A DNA stretch of 59,359 nucleotides, taken from contig JANQGV010000165.1 in NCBI GenBank assembly GCA_028282925.1, forward strand, positions 1 to 59,359, in the 5' to 3' direction. A program made the position numbers and the translations under genes. How positions within the stretch are numbered: position 1 is the stretch's first letter; each line of letters starts with the position of its first letter. Shown here piece after piece: positions 1 to 8,546 of this stretch. Source of the stretch: Thermodesulfobacteriota bacterium. Lineage in GTDB: Bacteria > Desulfobacterota > WTBG01 > CAIYCZ01 > CAIRTM01. Below the pieces are notes generated by a model. That model saw only the letters and a list, made by a program, of their open reading frames with translations, was not told where the DNA came from and ran no database searches.

Positions 1-39
1 GACGTTTTCGTCGTGACAAGTTGCAGGGCGCCCTTTCTT

Positions 40-78
40 TCCCCCCTTTCTTTGGGGCGAACAAAGAAAGGGGGTAGA
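40..78. repeat. short inverted repeat near the window start
   Basis: A CCCTTTCTTT-type arm and its complement AAAGAAAGGG flank a G/C-rich centre. Positions 1-186 otherwise hold only the downstream terminator, and no gene is visible there. The palindrome may be a transcription terminator or a small intergenic repeat; its role is unknown. Confidence 0.35.
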
Positions 79-121
79 AGACGCGCAGCGTCTTATAAAT
101 ATATTCTCTCCTGATCGTAAA

Positions 122-157
122 AAAATCACCGGCTCCAATGCCGGAGCCGGTGATTTT
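122..157 (-). terminator. rho-independent terminator of the lipoprotein-hydrolase gene
   Basis: A 15-bp perfect stem (122-136 paired with 143-157) with a 6-nt loop lies just past the stop codon at 187. The A-run on the plus strand becomes the U-tract of the minus-strand transcript. Confidence 0.85.
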
Positions 158-186
158 AATTATTATATTAATCCCGCCTGTTTCAG

Positions 187-2841
187 CTATTCAGTTTCAA
201 TAAACACCTCAACATTGGGGTCAATATCCTTGCCCGAGGTGGAGACATAGTACAGAGCCTCCTGGTCGTTCAAGGCATAGGCCCGCAAAAACAGGGCGCT
301 CCAGCGGGCCGAGGTCTCAATGGCTACGGCCTGGTCCAGCGTGGGCTCGTTGGGATCTTCCCCGGGCCCCGGCGGATTATTCACATCGCACAGCACATAA
401 TGGTTTGCACCCTCAATAGAGACAAACATTTTGGGCGGGTCCTGTATCAGGTCGTACGACTGCTGGGTTACTGAATACCTGGCATTATTATCGATGCTGC
501 CGTTGATGATCGCCATGGGCATGCCGTTGTTGTAGGTTTCCCTGATCTTGAAATCAAAGGGTTTGCCCCGCGGTTTGGTATTGATGCCGCACAGCGCCAC
601 CGCCTTAAGCTCCTCGGGCAGCACGAAGGTTTCACCCTCATCACAAAAAGGATACTCGCACTCGTTCTGGATAGCACCGATTGTGCAGGCCGCGCCGAAT
701 GAATGGCCCAGCATGACCAGGGTTTCGGTATCAACCAGCCCGTAAAGCGGCGATGAGGCGTTATCGTTTTGCGCCGCCGTATACGACAGCGTATCGTTCA
801 TCTGCCGCGCCTGGGAAAAAAGACCCTCGGACGAATACCCCGGAAATTCAAAAACGTTCATATGGTTGGGCACCACCACGATGAATCCATATTGGGCAAC
901 CGTGCGGGCATAGGTTGCATAATAGGATTTATCAACCCGGCCGCCCTGCAGCAAAAGCGCAACCGGAAACGATTGCGTTGCGTTGTCGGCTTTCGGGTAG
1001 TACACATCTGCCGGATCATTGTCCCCGGGGATGGTTGTTGCATAGGTATCAACCTTATCAAACTGCGGCTGCGGGGTTGAAGGGACAACAGACTGGCGAT
1101 AGATCATGCCGCCCTCGGGCGGCTCAAGACCTTCGGGGCTGTCTACGGTGCCCTTGTTTATCGATGCATAGAGATACCCCTTGTACTTAACAAAAGCATC
1201 GAAGGCGGTTGCATGCTTGTCGCCGAAGCCGTTGCGGGTTACCGGCAGCCAGGTTAGACCGTCCTCTGTTTTCCAGAGCTGCGCACCGGTAAGGCTCTCC
1301 TGGGTGGCGCCGATGGTGGGCGCAAACAGGGACACCAGCCCTGCATACATGGTATCGTTGTCCACAAACAGGTTTGCGGCCGTATTTTGATAGTAGAACA
1401 GGCTGCTCATGTTGCGCTTGCCGTCAAAGCCGTTGGGCAGGCTGCCGTCGTCGCCGCCCACGCTGTGAAACCAGCTCCCGTCTTCGGAGCTGCCGGTGGG
1501 CGTGTACATAACCCGGGCCCCGGCCAGCGACTGTATGCCTACATGCAGCATGCCGTTAAAATCGGCCAGGCTCCAGGGCATAAAATCTCCGTTGAACATG
1601 GAGCAGTCCATACCGCACCCGAACCCGTTTTCATTGGAGCCTTCATCATTGTCATCAACCCCGGCATCCACAATCAGCTCCCATCCGCTTTCGGTCAGCT
1701 TTGCCATCCGGGAGCAGCGCCCCTGGTCGCCCGAAGCACCGGTGCCGCCGGCATAGAGCACGGGCTCGCCGGACACCGATGATACACACAGGTCGGTTAT
1801 GCTGGTGCTCACCGGCTTAATGCCGCGGGGATACAGATCGTTGTTATGATAATTGCCGAAGCTGTTTGTGGGCTCGGTCACGGTCCAGGTGTCGCCGTCT
1901 TCGGTATACCAGATCTGCCCGCCGCGTTCATAGTTGAGGCCGGTGCTGACGTACAGCTTGCCCTCGAAAATCACCATGCCGGTTACCATCCGGTTCCAGT
2001 AGTCGCCGAACCCGCTTTCATCCATACCGGTCCCGATTTCATAGGTGTCGCCGGTCGTCACCGCCCCGAGATCGGTTTCATGGGGCGGAAACGGATTATC
2101 AAGATGCTGGGCCCCGCAAATGGTGTACTCGGTAAAGTCATCATTGGCGGTGCTGTCTACCTCATTCTGCTGCACCACCACCTCGGTTGCCGTATTAGAG
2201 AGAATATCAAACAGCCTGAATTTCCCGTCACCGCTCATGATCTCCAGCGTCGCGCCGGCCCACTGGTCGGCCTGCCAGCTCTTACTGCTGTCGGTAAACA
2301 CTGCCGTTGTTTCACTGTCTGAATCGTCGCAGCCGCTGATTGCGCTGATCGTTCCGGTCTCCTCAGAGTCTTTCCGGGCGGAGATAACCGGCTCCCAGGT
2401 GGTGCCGTCGTAGCGCCAGATTTCACATCCCGTTGAGCGGCGCACCCGGCCCTGGCACCCAGAAGAAAAACCGCAGTACAGCTTGTCGTTAAACACAATC
2501 ATCTCACCCCACAGGCAGTTAAGCCAGGGGTTGCCGTATACCCCGTTCATCTCGCCGCCGGGATACGGCACCTGCTCCCAGGTGGTTCCGTCGCCTCGCC
2601 AGATCTCGGCACCCTCGGCCTCATTACGGGTCATCACATACAAAGAGTCCTGATACTCGGCCATGGCTACAATCGAATAGTTGTTCACGCTGCCGAACCC
2701 GGGCTCTATGACCTTTTCCCATTGCGACCCATCTTCAACATCCGGGATCTGTTCAATATCACATCCCCCGAAAAACATCAGCACCATTACCAGCACACAG
2801 AGCAACGCCCTGCACGCATACCCATATCCGTACTTCCTCAT
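187..2841 (-). CDS. secreted lipoprotein: propeller-like N-terminal part fused to an alpha/beta-hydrolase
   Basis: The 884-residue protein starts at the ATG at 2841, preceded by a strong AAGGAGG; the frame is open further upstream but has no Shine-Dalgarno there. Residues 1-27 form a lipoprotein signal ending FFGGC, so it is probably anchored in a membrane. Residues about 40-600 carry repeated 'IWR.DG.TWE' and 'LYAG'/'LYVS' strands, typical of a beta-propeller or kelch-like fold. Residues about 640-884 are an alpha/beta-hydrolase of the dienelactone-hydrolase/chlorophyllase-like kind. The nucleophile elbow is GHSFG (Ser714), with probable Asp784 and His814 completing the triad. The substrate is unknown; an ester on the outside of the cell is an inference. 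It is monocistronic with its own terminator. Confidence 0.8.
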   Translation of the reverse strand: MRKYGYGYACRALLCVLVMVLMFFGGCDIEQIPDVEDGSQWEKVIEPGFGSVNNYSIVAMAEYQDSLYVMTRNEAEGAEIWRGDGTTWEQVPYPGGEMNGVYGNPWLNCLWGEMIVFNDKLYCGFSSGCQGRVRRSTGCEIWRYDGTTWEPVISARKDSEETGTISAISGCDDSDSETTAVFTDSSKSWQADQWAGATLEIMSGDGKFRLFDILSNTATEVVVQQNEVDSTANDDFTEYTICGAQHLDNPFPPHETDLGAVTTGDTYEIGTGMDESGFGDYWNRMVTGMVIFEGKLYVSTGLNYERGGQIWYTEDGDTWTVTEPTNSFGNYHNNDLYPRGIKPVSTSITDLCVSSVSGEPVLYAGGTGASGDQGRCSRMAKLTESGWELIVDAGVDDNDEGSNENGFGCGMDCSMFNGDFMPWSLADFNGMLHVGIQSLAGARVMYTPTGSSEDGSWFHSVGGDDGSLPNGFDGKRNMSSLFYYQNTAANLFVDNDTMYAGLVSLFAPTIGATQESLTGAQLWKTEDGLTWLPVTRNGFGDKHATAFDAFVKYKGYLYASINKGTVDSPEGLEPPEGGMIYRQSVVPSTPQPQFDKVDTYATTIPGDNDPADVYYPKADNATQSFPVALLLQGGRVDKSYYATYARTVAQYGFIVVVPNHMNVFEFPGYSSEGLFSQARQMNDTLSYTAAQNDNASSPLYGLVDTETLVMLGHSFGAACTIGAIQNECEYPFCDEGETFVLPEELKAVALCGINTKPRGKPFDFKIRETYNNGMPMAIINGSIDNNARYSVTQQSYDLIQDPPKMFVSIEGANHYVLCDVNNPPGPGEDPNEPTLDQAVAIETSARWSALFLRAYALNDQEALYYVSTSGKDIDPNVEVFIETE

Positions 2842-3050
2842 TGGTTCTCCCTCCTTTATTTTAAAACATCCGAATAAACCACTATATCTTAAAACCAAAA
2901 AGTGCGTCTATATTAATAACAATAACACACCCATCAAACTTATCTAGGGTATTACACTACATACAGTTAGTCAATAACCTAACTATTAGCCCGACCTAAG
3001 CAATATCTCTAAAACAGAACAAAATCTCAAATGTTACCCAAAAAAACAAA

Positions 3051-3078
3051 ACCCGTAATCTCCTGAAAGATTACGGGT
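3051..3078. terminator. orphan hairpin with flanking A-run
   Basis: An 11-bp perfect stem (3051-3061 with 3068-3078) and 6-nt loop, with A-rich sequence on its left. It looks like a terminator of a minus-strand transcript, but no minus-strand gene lies immediately to its right. It may be left over from a gene lost when the neighbouring locus was truncated. The rest of 2842-3180 holds no gene I can support. Confidence 0.5.
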
Positions 3079-3165
3079 TGTTATATCCAAATTTTGCCAA
3101 AGGCCGGAAACGTTCAATTGAACCCTTCCATCACATCCCACGCCACCACGCGATACTTATTTAAA

Positions 3166-3192
3166 TATTTAAGGGCGTCCCCCTTTTCGCCC
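3166..3192. repeat. remnant resembling the right end of the RAYT element
   Basis: The sequence TTAA-GGGCGTCCCCCTTTT closely resembles the right terminus of the RAYT element at 6103-6126 (TTAAACGGACGTCCCC followed by TCTTTC). It sits exactly where the homology of the primase-helicase frame begins, with an in-frame TAA at 3170-3172. It may mark an old insertion or excision that removed the 5' part of the gene. Confidence 0.4.
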
Positions 3193-3205
3193 AAGCCAGG
3201 ATACA

Positions 3206-4906
3206 ATGCCGGCAGGCGGTTTTGGAAATCTTATCGCGCTGCCGCTTCAGAAAAAACCACGCGAAATGGGGAATACTCTTTTCCTGGATCAAAATTTCAA
3301 TCCTTATGATGACCAGTGGGCATTCTTGTCTTCAGCAACAAAGATGCTTCCTCATGATGTAAAAACGATAGTAACTGCAGCCATGCAGCGTGGAGATATT
3401 ACAGGTGTAAAGGCATGTATTACAGAAGAAGACGATGTTTTCCCATGGCAACAACCTCCCTCACGGCAGATGCAACAAAAACCCATCATGGGGCCATTGC
3501 CGGAAAAAGTGCAACTGGTGCTCGGCAATCAGATCTATATTGAAAAGGCCGTGCTGCCTCCTGCATTACGGAACCGTCTAATCCGGATTGCCGCTTTTCA
3601 AAATCCGGAATTTTATAAAAACCAGGCAATGCGATTGCCGACATATGACAAGCCCCGCATCATTCATTGCTGTGAAGATTTTCCGGACCACATCGGATTG
3701 CCGCGCGGCTGCCTGGATGAAGTAACGGAACTTCTGCACTCACTCAACATAAAACCATCTGTGGTTGACGAACGTTTCCCGGGTGTTCCCATAAACTGCA
3801 TATTCACCGGAGAACTTCGGCATGAGCAAAAGCCGGCCGCAGAGGAAATGCTTCGGCATGACAATGGGATTTTGGCTGCTACTACGGCGTTTGGGAAAAC
3901 GGTAGTTGCAATATATTTACTGGCAAAACGCGGAGTCAACACCCTGATACTGGTTCACCGCAGGCAACTGCTTGATCAATGGATTGTCCGACTGCAGAGT
4001 TTTCTTGACATTACGGCTGATAACATCGGTCAGATCGGAAGCGGCAAACGAAAACCGACAGGAATCATTGATATTGGTACCATTCAGAGCCTGAGCAAAA
4101 GAGGTGTTGTTGATGATATTGTCGGTGAGTACGGCCACATCATTGTCGATGAATGCCATCATATTTCCGCACCAAGCTTTGAGATCGTAGCCCGGCAAAG
4201 CAAAGCGTGCTATGTAACCGGCCTCTCTGCAACCGTTGTACGTAAAGATGGGCATCACCCGATAATTTTCATGAACTGTGGCCCCATCCGCTACGGAATC
4301 GATCCTCGCAAGCAGGCTGCTTCAAGACCGTTTGTCCATAAAGTTATTACCAGAAAAACCACCTTTAGCTTACCCGCCGCACTTGCCAGCACAGATTCTC
4401 TGAAAATGCATGACCTCTATGGTGCCTTATCGGTTGATGACAAGCGAAACCGGATGATCGTTGACGATGTTCTGATGTCGCTGAAAGAAAATAGATCACC
4501 GTTGGTGTTGACTGAAAGGAGAGAACATATTGAAACGCTTGTGACACTCCTATCTCCTCACGCAAAAAACATCCTGGTATTTAAAGGCGGCATGGGCAAG
4601 AAACAAAGAAAGGCACTTGAAGAAAAACTTCAAAGTATCCCGGATCATGAGGAAAGAATTATTGTCGCCACCGGCCGCTACCTCGGCGAAGGCTTTGATG
4701 ATGCTCGATTGGACACCCTGTTTCTGACACTGCCTATATCATGGAAAGGAACGCTTGCACAGTACACGGGTCGCCTGCACCGCTCTCATGATATGAAGAA
4801 GGAAGTTGTTATATATGATTACGCAGACCTTAACATACCAATGCTTGCTAAAATGTACGCCAGGCGACTTCATGGCTACAAAACTATCGGGTATCAAGTG
4901 GAATAA
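3206..4906 (+). CDS. 5'-truncated TOTE-type primase-helicase (helicase part intact)
   Basis: The frame gives 566 residues from ATG 3206, but recognisable family sequence already runs in frame from about 3185 (FRPSQDTMPAGGFGN), behind a TAA at 3170. This motif and the following GNTLFLD...DQW segment are the C-terminal end of an archaeo-eukaryotic-type primase domain as found in TOTE conflict systems. The primase front half is therefore missing. Residues about 200-566 form a superfamily 2 helicase with Walker A TAFGKT (226-231), a DEAD-box-like DECH (315-318), motif III SAT (341-343) and a C-terminal RecA fold ending in a conserved YADL segment. No obvious Shine-Dalgarno precedes 3206, so expression is doubtful. 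I read it as a decaying defence gene, although the helicase domains look complete. Confidence 0.7.
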   Translation: MPAGGFGNLIALPLQKKPREMGNTLFLDQNFNPYDDQWAFLSSATKMLPHDVKTIVTAAMQRGDITGVKACITEEDDVFPWQQPPSRQMQQKPIMGPLPEKVQLVLGNQIYIEKAVLPPALRNRLIRIAAFQNPEFYKNQAMRLPTYDKPRIIHCCEDFPDHIGLPRGCLDEVTELLHSLNIKPSVVDERFPGVPINCIFTGELRHEQKPAAEEMLRHDNGILAATTAFGKTVVAIYLLAKRGVNTLILVHRRQLLDQWIVRLQSFLDITADNIGQIGSGKRKPTGIIDIGTIQSLSKRGVVDDIVGEYGHIIVDECHHISAPSFEIVARQSKACYVTGLSATVVRKDGHHPIIFMNCGPIRYGIDPRKQAASRPFVHKVITRKTTFSLPAALASTDSLKMHDLYGALSVDDKRNRMIVDDVLMSLKENRSPLVLTERREHIETLVTLLSPHAKNILVFKGGMGKKQRKALEEKLQSIPDHEERIIVATGRYLGEGFDDARLDTLFLTLPISWKGTLAQYTGRLHRSHDMKKEVVIYDYADLNIPMLAKMYARRLHGYKTIGYQVE

Positions 4907-4921
4907 TGCAATTTGAGGAAC

Positions 4922-5053
4922 ATGATGCATAAGACAATTGAAGAGTTCAAAGAAATCATCGGAGATACAGAATACGCCACAGTGAAGCAAATGCTTAGGG
5001 TTATCGGCCCTGATGCCCGCACTCACAGTACAAATAAGGGGACATCCGTTTAA
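4922..5053 (+). CDS. small frame cut off by the RAYT left end
   Basis: A 43-codon frame starts at ATG 4922, 15 nt after the helicase stop, with GAGGA just upstream. The first 34 or so residues look like an ordinary soluble helical protein start (KTIEEFKEIIGDTEYATVKQ). The last residues (NKGTSV) are translated from the RAYT left terminus at 5038-5060, which supplies the stop. It is probably the 5' stub of a second gene of the helicase operon interrupted by the element. I do not recognise a family. Confidence 0.4.
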   Translation: MMHKTIEEFKEIIGDTEYATVKQMLRVIGPDARTHSTNKGTSV

Positions 5054-6120
5054 TATTGACTTATTATTTTTTGTTCAAGTTTGGCCTTTTGCACTATCGC
5101 CTTGCCTCGCTTTACGGCGTTACTCACTGCCGATGGGCTGATGTTAAGCTCTAGGGCAATGGATTTACAACTAAGCTTCAACTTCCGTGCTGCTAAATAA
5201 CATACTGCCGATCTGATCTCAGCAATTTTGCGCTCACGGCATCCGCTACAAAGATCATCAATGTCCGTTTTATAATACGCGGCAACACGTGACAACAATT
5301 TTTCAAAATCAAACCCCTGCATCTGCAATGAGGTACTTTGCTGCATTTCTTCTTCCACCTGTTTCAGGACTGCGGCAACAAAATCACTCGATCCCAGTAT
5401 TCTTTCATCACCTTTGATCCTGACTCCCCGACGCGTGTGTTCCTTTAACGATTTCCACCCACCAATAGACCTGAGAAGCCCACCCCCAACGAGCTCGGGG
5501 CGGCGGCCCAGGTTCATACCTTCCTTCACAAAAGTTCGATACTTCCTGCGTGCCTGCCTCAGTGTTTTGTCAAACAATTTCAGTACTTCCTTTGTACTCT
5601 GCCATTCATGTGTCAGTGTTCCCATTACTACCGCATGACCGCTATACCGATATGTTTTCAATTCCTGCATATCTGCAACGATTCCTGCGCGCAGGGGGTT
5701 CAAATGAATATAGCGTATCAACTCCAGTAAATAGGAATCTTTTTCACACAGAATGGATTTATATCGATTCTGGAACAACTGACCATGGCGTTTATAACTG
5801 CGGTTAAAATCCTGGGCATACCCGGTCAGCAGACGTCGCATCACCGTGGCAATCGGCACCGTGCCGGTCATTAAAAGCAAATGGACATGGTTGGACATCA
5901 GGGACCATGCATAACAGGGGGTCTCGGTGTCGGTCAATATGCCGCCAAGCCGCTCGACAAAACGCTCCTTGTCGGTATCATTCCTGAAAATGTCCTTTTT
6001 CTCTATCCCTCGTATGATGATATGATGCAACGCACCGGGGGCATCTATGCGGGCTTGTCGTGGCATAACCTCATTTGTATCACCTGCTCGCCTTTATGTC
6101 AATATTAAACGGACGTCCCC
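5038..6120. mobile_element. RAYT-type (IS200-like) element with 23-bp inverted ends
   Basis: The transposase gene at 5050-6066 is bracketed by inverted repeats 5038-5060 and 6098-6120. These match at 22 of 23 positions; the single difference is GGGGACATCC versus GGGGACGTCC. The left end overlaps the transposase stop codon. Partial copies of the GGGGAC end occur near 3170 and at 9796-9815, which suggests past activity in this locus. Confidence 0.75.
5050..6066 (-). CDS. REP-associated tyrosine transposase (RAYT)
   Basis: This 338-residue protein belongs to the Y1 HUH single-strand transposase family. The HUH motif is in SNHVHLLLM at about residues 58-66 and the catalytic tyrosine in the conserved ELIRYIHLNPLRAG segment at about 115-130. 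The opening MPRQARIDAPGALHHI is typical of RAYTs. A C-terminal extension (about 230-338) ends with a helix-turn-helix (ALELNISPSAVSNAVKRG) that could read the palindromic ends. The flanking near-perfect inverted repeats support a complete element. RAYTs are thought to mobilise or process REP palindromes. Confidence 0.9.
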   Translation of the reverse strand: MPRQARIDAPGALHHIIIRGIEKKDIFRNDTDKERFVERLGGILTDTETPCYAWSLMSNHVHLLLMTGTVPIATVMRRLLTGYAQDFNRSYKRHGQLFQNRYKSILCEKDSYLLELIRYIHLNPLRAGIVADMQELKTYRYSGHAVVMGTLTHEWQSTKEVLKLFDKTLRQARRKYRTFVKEGMNLGRRPELVGGGLLRSIGGWKSLKEHTRRGVRIKGDERILGSSDFVAAVLKQVEEEMQQSTSLQMQGFDFEKLLSRVAAYYKTDIDDLCSGCRERKIAEIRSAVCYLAARKLKLSCKSIALELNISPSAVSNAVKRGKAIVQKAKLEQKIISQY

Positions 6121-6303
6121 TCTTTCTCCCCCTGATAAAAACTCCAAGTCACATGGTTTCCATCGCTGCAAAAGTCAGATTTGCACTCGTTATGAACGCT
6201 AATTTTTCATCAGTAACTCCATATTTTGCATGTACAGTAACATTTCATTTACCCTTAGTTTTCGAATCCAAACTCCATTTTCTGGCAGCATCCATAAGCG
6301 CTC

Positions 6304-8187
6304 CTAAGCATCACGAACAGACACAAGTGTACAGAGGTGTTGCATATTGTCCATACGCGATCTTGTCTTATACCCCAAATGATCACACACTGCTTCAATT
6401 TTCTGGCAAAAGATGTCGGCGTCCAAGGAAGTCATCCAAAGCTCGCCAGAGTCCTCTCGATTTGTACTTTGCCATTCCGTCTCATCATCCAGTGGATGTT
6501 CGGGGCGAAACGGATGGACGTTGAATATTTTGTTATCAACCTGTGTGATCCACCCAGCTCCAACCTCAGTCAGTGCCCCCCAAGATTTCTTCGTGTTTCT
6601 ACTGGTAACGAAAATGACAAAGATTTTCTCTGTAGAATAGCTTTCTACAAAAAAATCGCGCAGATACTCATACACCTTCATTCCCTCAGGGATGCGGCTA
6701 ATTTCGTGGTCACAGTTGGTATACAGAATATCCTCTTGAGGAGAACGGTTATGGATGAGCATCTGATATATGATATCTGCAAATGGCTTATCGCCACGCG
6801 TCTGGCTGATAAGAATGCGACGCTTTGCTTGATCAACTTGCTGTTTGAGACCCAAATCCGGAACATTATCGTTGATAGAATCGGCAATAATCCTTTCAAT
6901 AGATTCAGGGGGGAGCTTTGCGGAAAGTCCGATTTTTTCAGAAATCAGTTTCGTTGCTCGGCTTATAACTTCGTTGCGAAAATGGTCCACGTTGGCCTTG
7001 AGCAATGCTTCTTTCTGACGTTGTTCTTCCAATTTCAACTTCTTCTTTTCTGCGCCTACCAAATCCGCATAGAAATCTCGCTTGCGCAAGATATCGGAGA
7101 GGAGCGTTTTCCTTACGTAGTCAAGTGTGGCCAAGTATCGAGGATCATCCGACTTGTACCCCTGTCGATTGCTAAGTGCCATATCAGGCAATTCGGTGAG
7201 TTCAAACAAGTCAACATGAAGCTGCCCAACTACGTAAACCTCATTTAGCTTGTTCTGCCCAACAAGCGGTAAAATATTGAATTCACCCATCTTTTTATTA
7301 GCAATTAAGGAAATAAAATTGTCTGGAAAATCAGTAATTTCAGCCTTTCTGCCACGTGTTGTGGAGTATGCGCCTATCCACCCTTCAATTTTTAGCTGAT
7401 ATTCTCGTTTTTGCCCTTCCGTATTTTCCATCTCTACCGGGATTTCGACAGCAGCCATTCCCTCAACAAGTTCCGCATGTCTCTCAGGATGTTGGCGTGG
7501 TACCAACGAACGCAGAAAGTCGAATGCGCTACCAAGAGTAATCAGACTACATAGATCACCCATAACATGCCGGTCAAAGTCTCCTATGATAATCTTCTTT
7601 TCTCCCCGAATTACATGAATTCGGAAATCGTTGTTCACCACAGGGAAGATCTTCAGTAAATTTTTCTTTACAGCCGTCAACGTTTTGTGAAGACGGTATT
7701 CCGGGGAACGCATGACGACAGCAGATCCGTTTCCTTCAACTTTTGTGAAGCGAATCCGATTCTCCGGAATTGGGGTCAGCAGATTGTTATCGGTTGGGTG
7801 TCTAGACAAGACAAATCCCGATAATTCTTTTCCACATCGTGTCATCACCTCTACGTTCTCGGAAACAGACAAGGCTGCCAGTTTACCAACGCCTTTGCGA
7901 CCCATCCTGCGCCGATTACCAGATCGGGTGAATGATTGCTCCTCGGTCACACGTGACGCTGCTGCTACATTCAAATACTTTTCAATGTCCCCATCGTCAT
8001 AAGACATGCCGTGCCCATCATCCTCTACCGTGATATCATCGGGATTAGCAATGACGTAGACATTATGGGCGTCTGCGTCGTATGCGTTGGCAATAAGTTC
8101 TGCCAATACATAGTAGATATTGGTATAGAGGCTCGGACCGAGAAGCTCTAATATTCGAGGGTCAATGCTCAGTTTATATTCTTTCAT
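6304..8187 (-). CDS. GHKL ATPase (MORC/MutL-like) with C-terminal TIR-like domain
   Basis: The protein has 627 residues; its ATG at 8187 overlaps the stop of the upstream frame as ATGA and has GGAGG 8 nt upstream. Residues 1-200 form a GHKL ATPase: E30/N34 in ELIANAYDADA, DDGHGM at 56-61 and GRKGVGKLA at 96-104. An S5-like segment follows with LPDMALSNRQGY, typical of MutL/MORC-like proteins of restriction-modification loci, then a charged coiled coil at about 385-420. Residues about 457-600 read as a TIR-like domain: a first strand ILISQT, then DKPFAD, CDHEISRIPEG, FVIFVTSRN and SWGALTEVGAGW, with Glu541 at the position of the NADase glutamate. It lies downstream of a C5-cytosine methyltransferase. 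A role as NAD-depleting anti-phage effector is inference; the TIR assignment rests on motif reading only. Confidence 0.75.
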   Translation of the reverse strand: MKEYKLSIDPRILELLGPSLYTNIYYVLAELIANAYDADAHNVYVIANPDDITVEDDGHGMSYDDGDIEKYLNVAAASRVTEEQSFTRSGNRRRMGRKGVGKLAALSVSENVEVMTRCGKELSGFVLSRHPTDNNLLTPIPENRIRFTKVEGNGSAVVMRSPEYRLHKTLTAVKKNLLKIFPVVNNDFRIHVIRGEKKIIIGDFDRHVMGDLCSLITLGSAFDFLRSLVPRQHPERHAELVEGMAAVEIPVEMENTEGQKREYQLKIEGWIGAYSTTRGRKAEITDFPDNFISLIANKKMGEFNILPLVGQNKLNEVYVVGQLHVDLFELTELPDMALSNRQGYKSDDPRYLATLDYVRKTLLSDILRKRDFYADLVGAEKKKLKLEEQRQKEALLKANVDHFRNEVISRATKLISEKIGLSAKLPPESIERIIADSINDNVPDLGLKQQVDQAKRRILISQTRGDKPFADIIYQMLIHNRSPQEDILYTNCDHEISRIPEGMKVYEYLRDFFVESYSTEKIFVIFVTSRNTKKSWGALTEVGAGWITQVDNKIFNVHPFRPEHPLDDETEWQSTNREDSGELWMTSLDADIFCQKIEAVCDHLGYKTRSRMDNMQHLCTLVSVRDA

Positions 8188-8540
8188 TTATGTAACCTCC
8201 ATTTCATTTTGTCCTCTTCGGGGAGGCGTTCATAAAATCGTACATAGCCATATTGCCATCTTTTTTGACTAAGGATGTCTCCTTTTTGCGGGGAGACAAG
8301 GTTTTTCCGTTTTCTTATTGTCGTGCAGACCTTGAGCGACCCCTTCCTCGTATCATTTGTGATTTAGTTTGAGCAGGCATTGAAGTACTTCACGTCGAGC
8401 TTCTTCAAAAACGGTGCACCTACTGCCTTGCTTCGTTTCGTGGAATCCATGCCTAGGACTAAATCATGCCAGCCATACGCGTCGGCAACAGCTTGATTCA
8501 TTTGAGCTTGAACGGTAGATGAATAGCAAATTGTTTCCAT
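8184..8540 (-). pseudogene. 118-codon frame with one internal stop between methyltransferase and GHKL-TIR
   Basis: Starting at ATG 8540, six bases after the methyltransferase stop, a frame runs 58 codons to TAA 8366-8364. It then continues open in the same frame to a TGA overlapping the GHKL-TIR start as ATGA. The first half contains NQAVADAYGWHDL, which resembles the C-terminal tail of type IIG/MmeI-like methylases. The second half (WQYGYVRFYERLP) is not recognised. Either a nonsense mutation split one gene, or a real 58-residue gene is followed by leftover sequence. No start codon with a ribosome site is visible for the second half. Confidence 0.45.
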
Positions 8541-8546
8541 GTATTC

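Noticed and set aside
1846-2322. 158-codon plus-strand frame opposite the lipoprotein-hydrolase gene
   Set aside because: It has no ribosome site or recognisable motif and mirrors a strongly supported gene; shadow frame.
6337-7248. 303-codon plus-strand frame opposite the GHKL-TIR gene
   Set aside because: Long only because of base composition; the minus-strand frame has GHKL and TIR motifs, this one has none.
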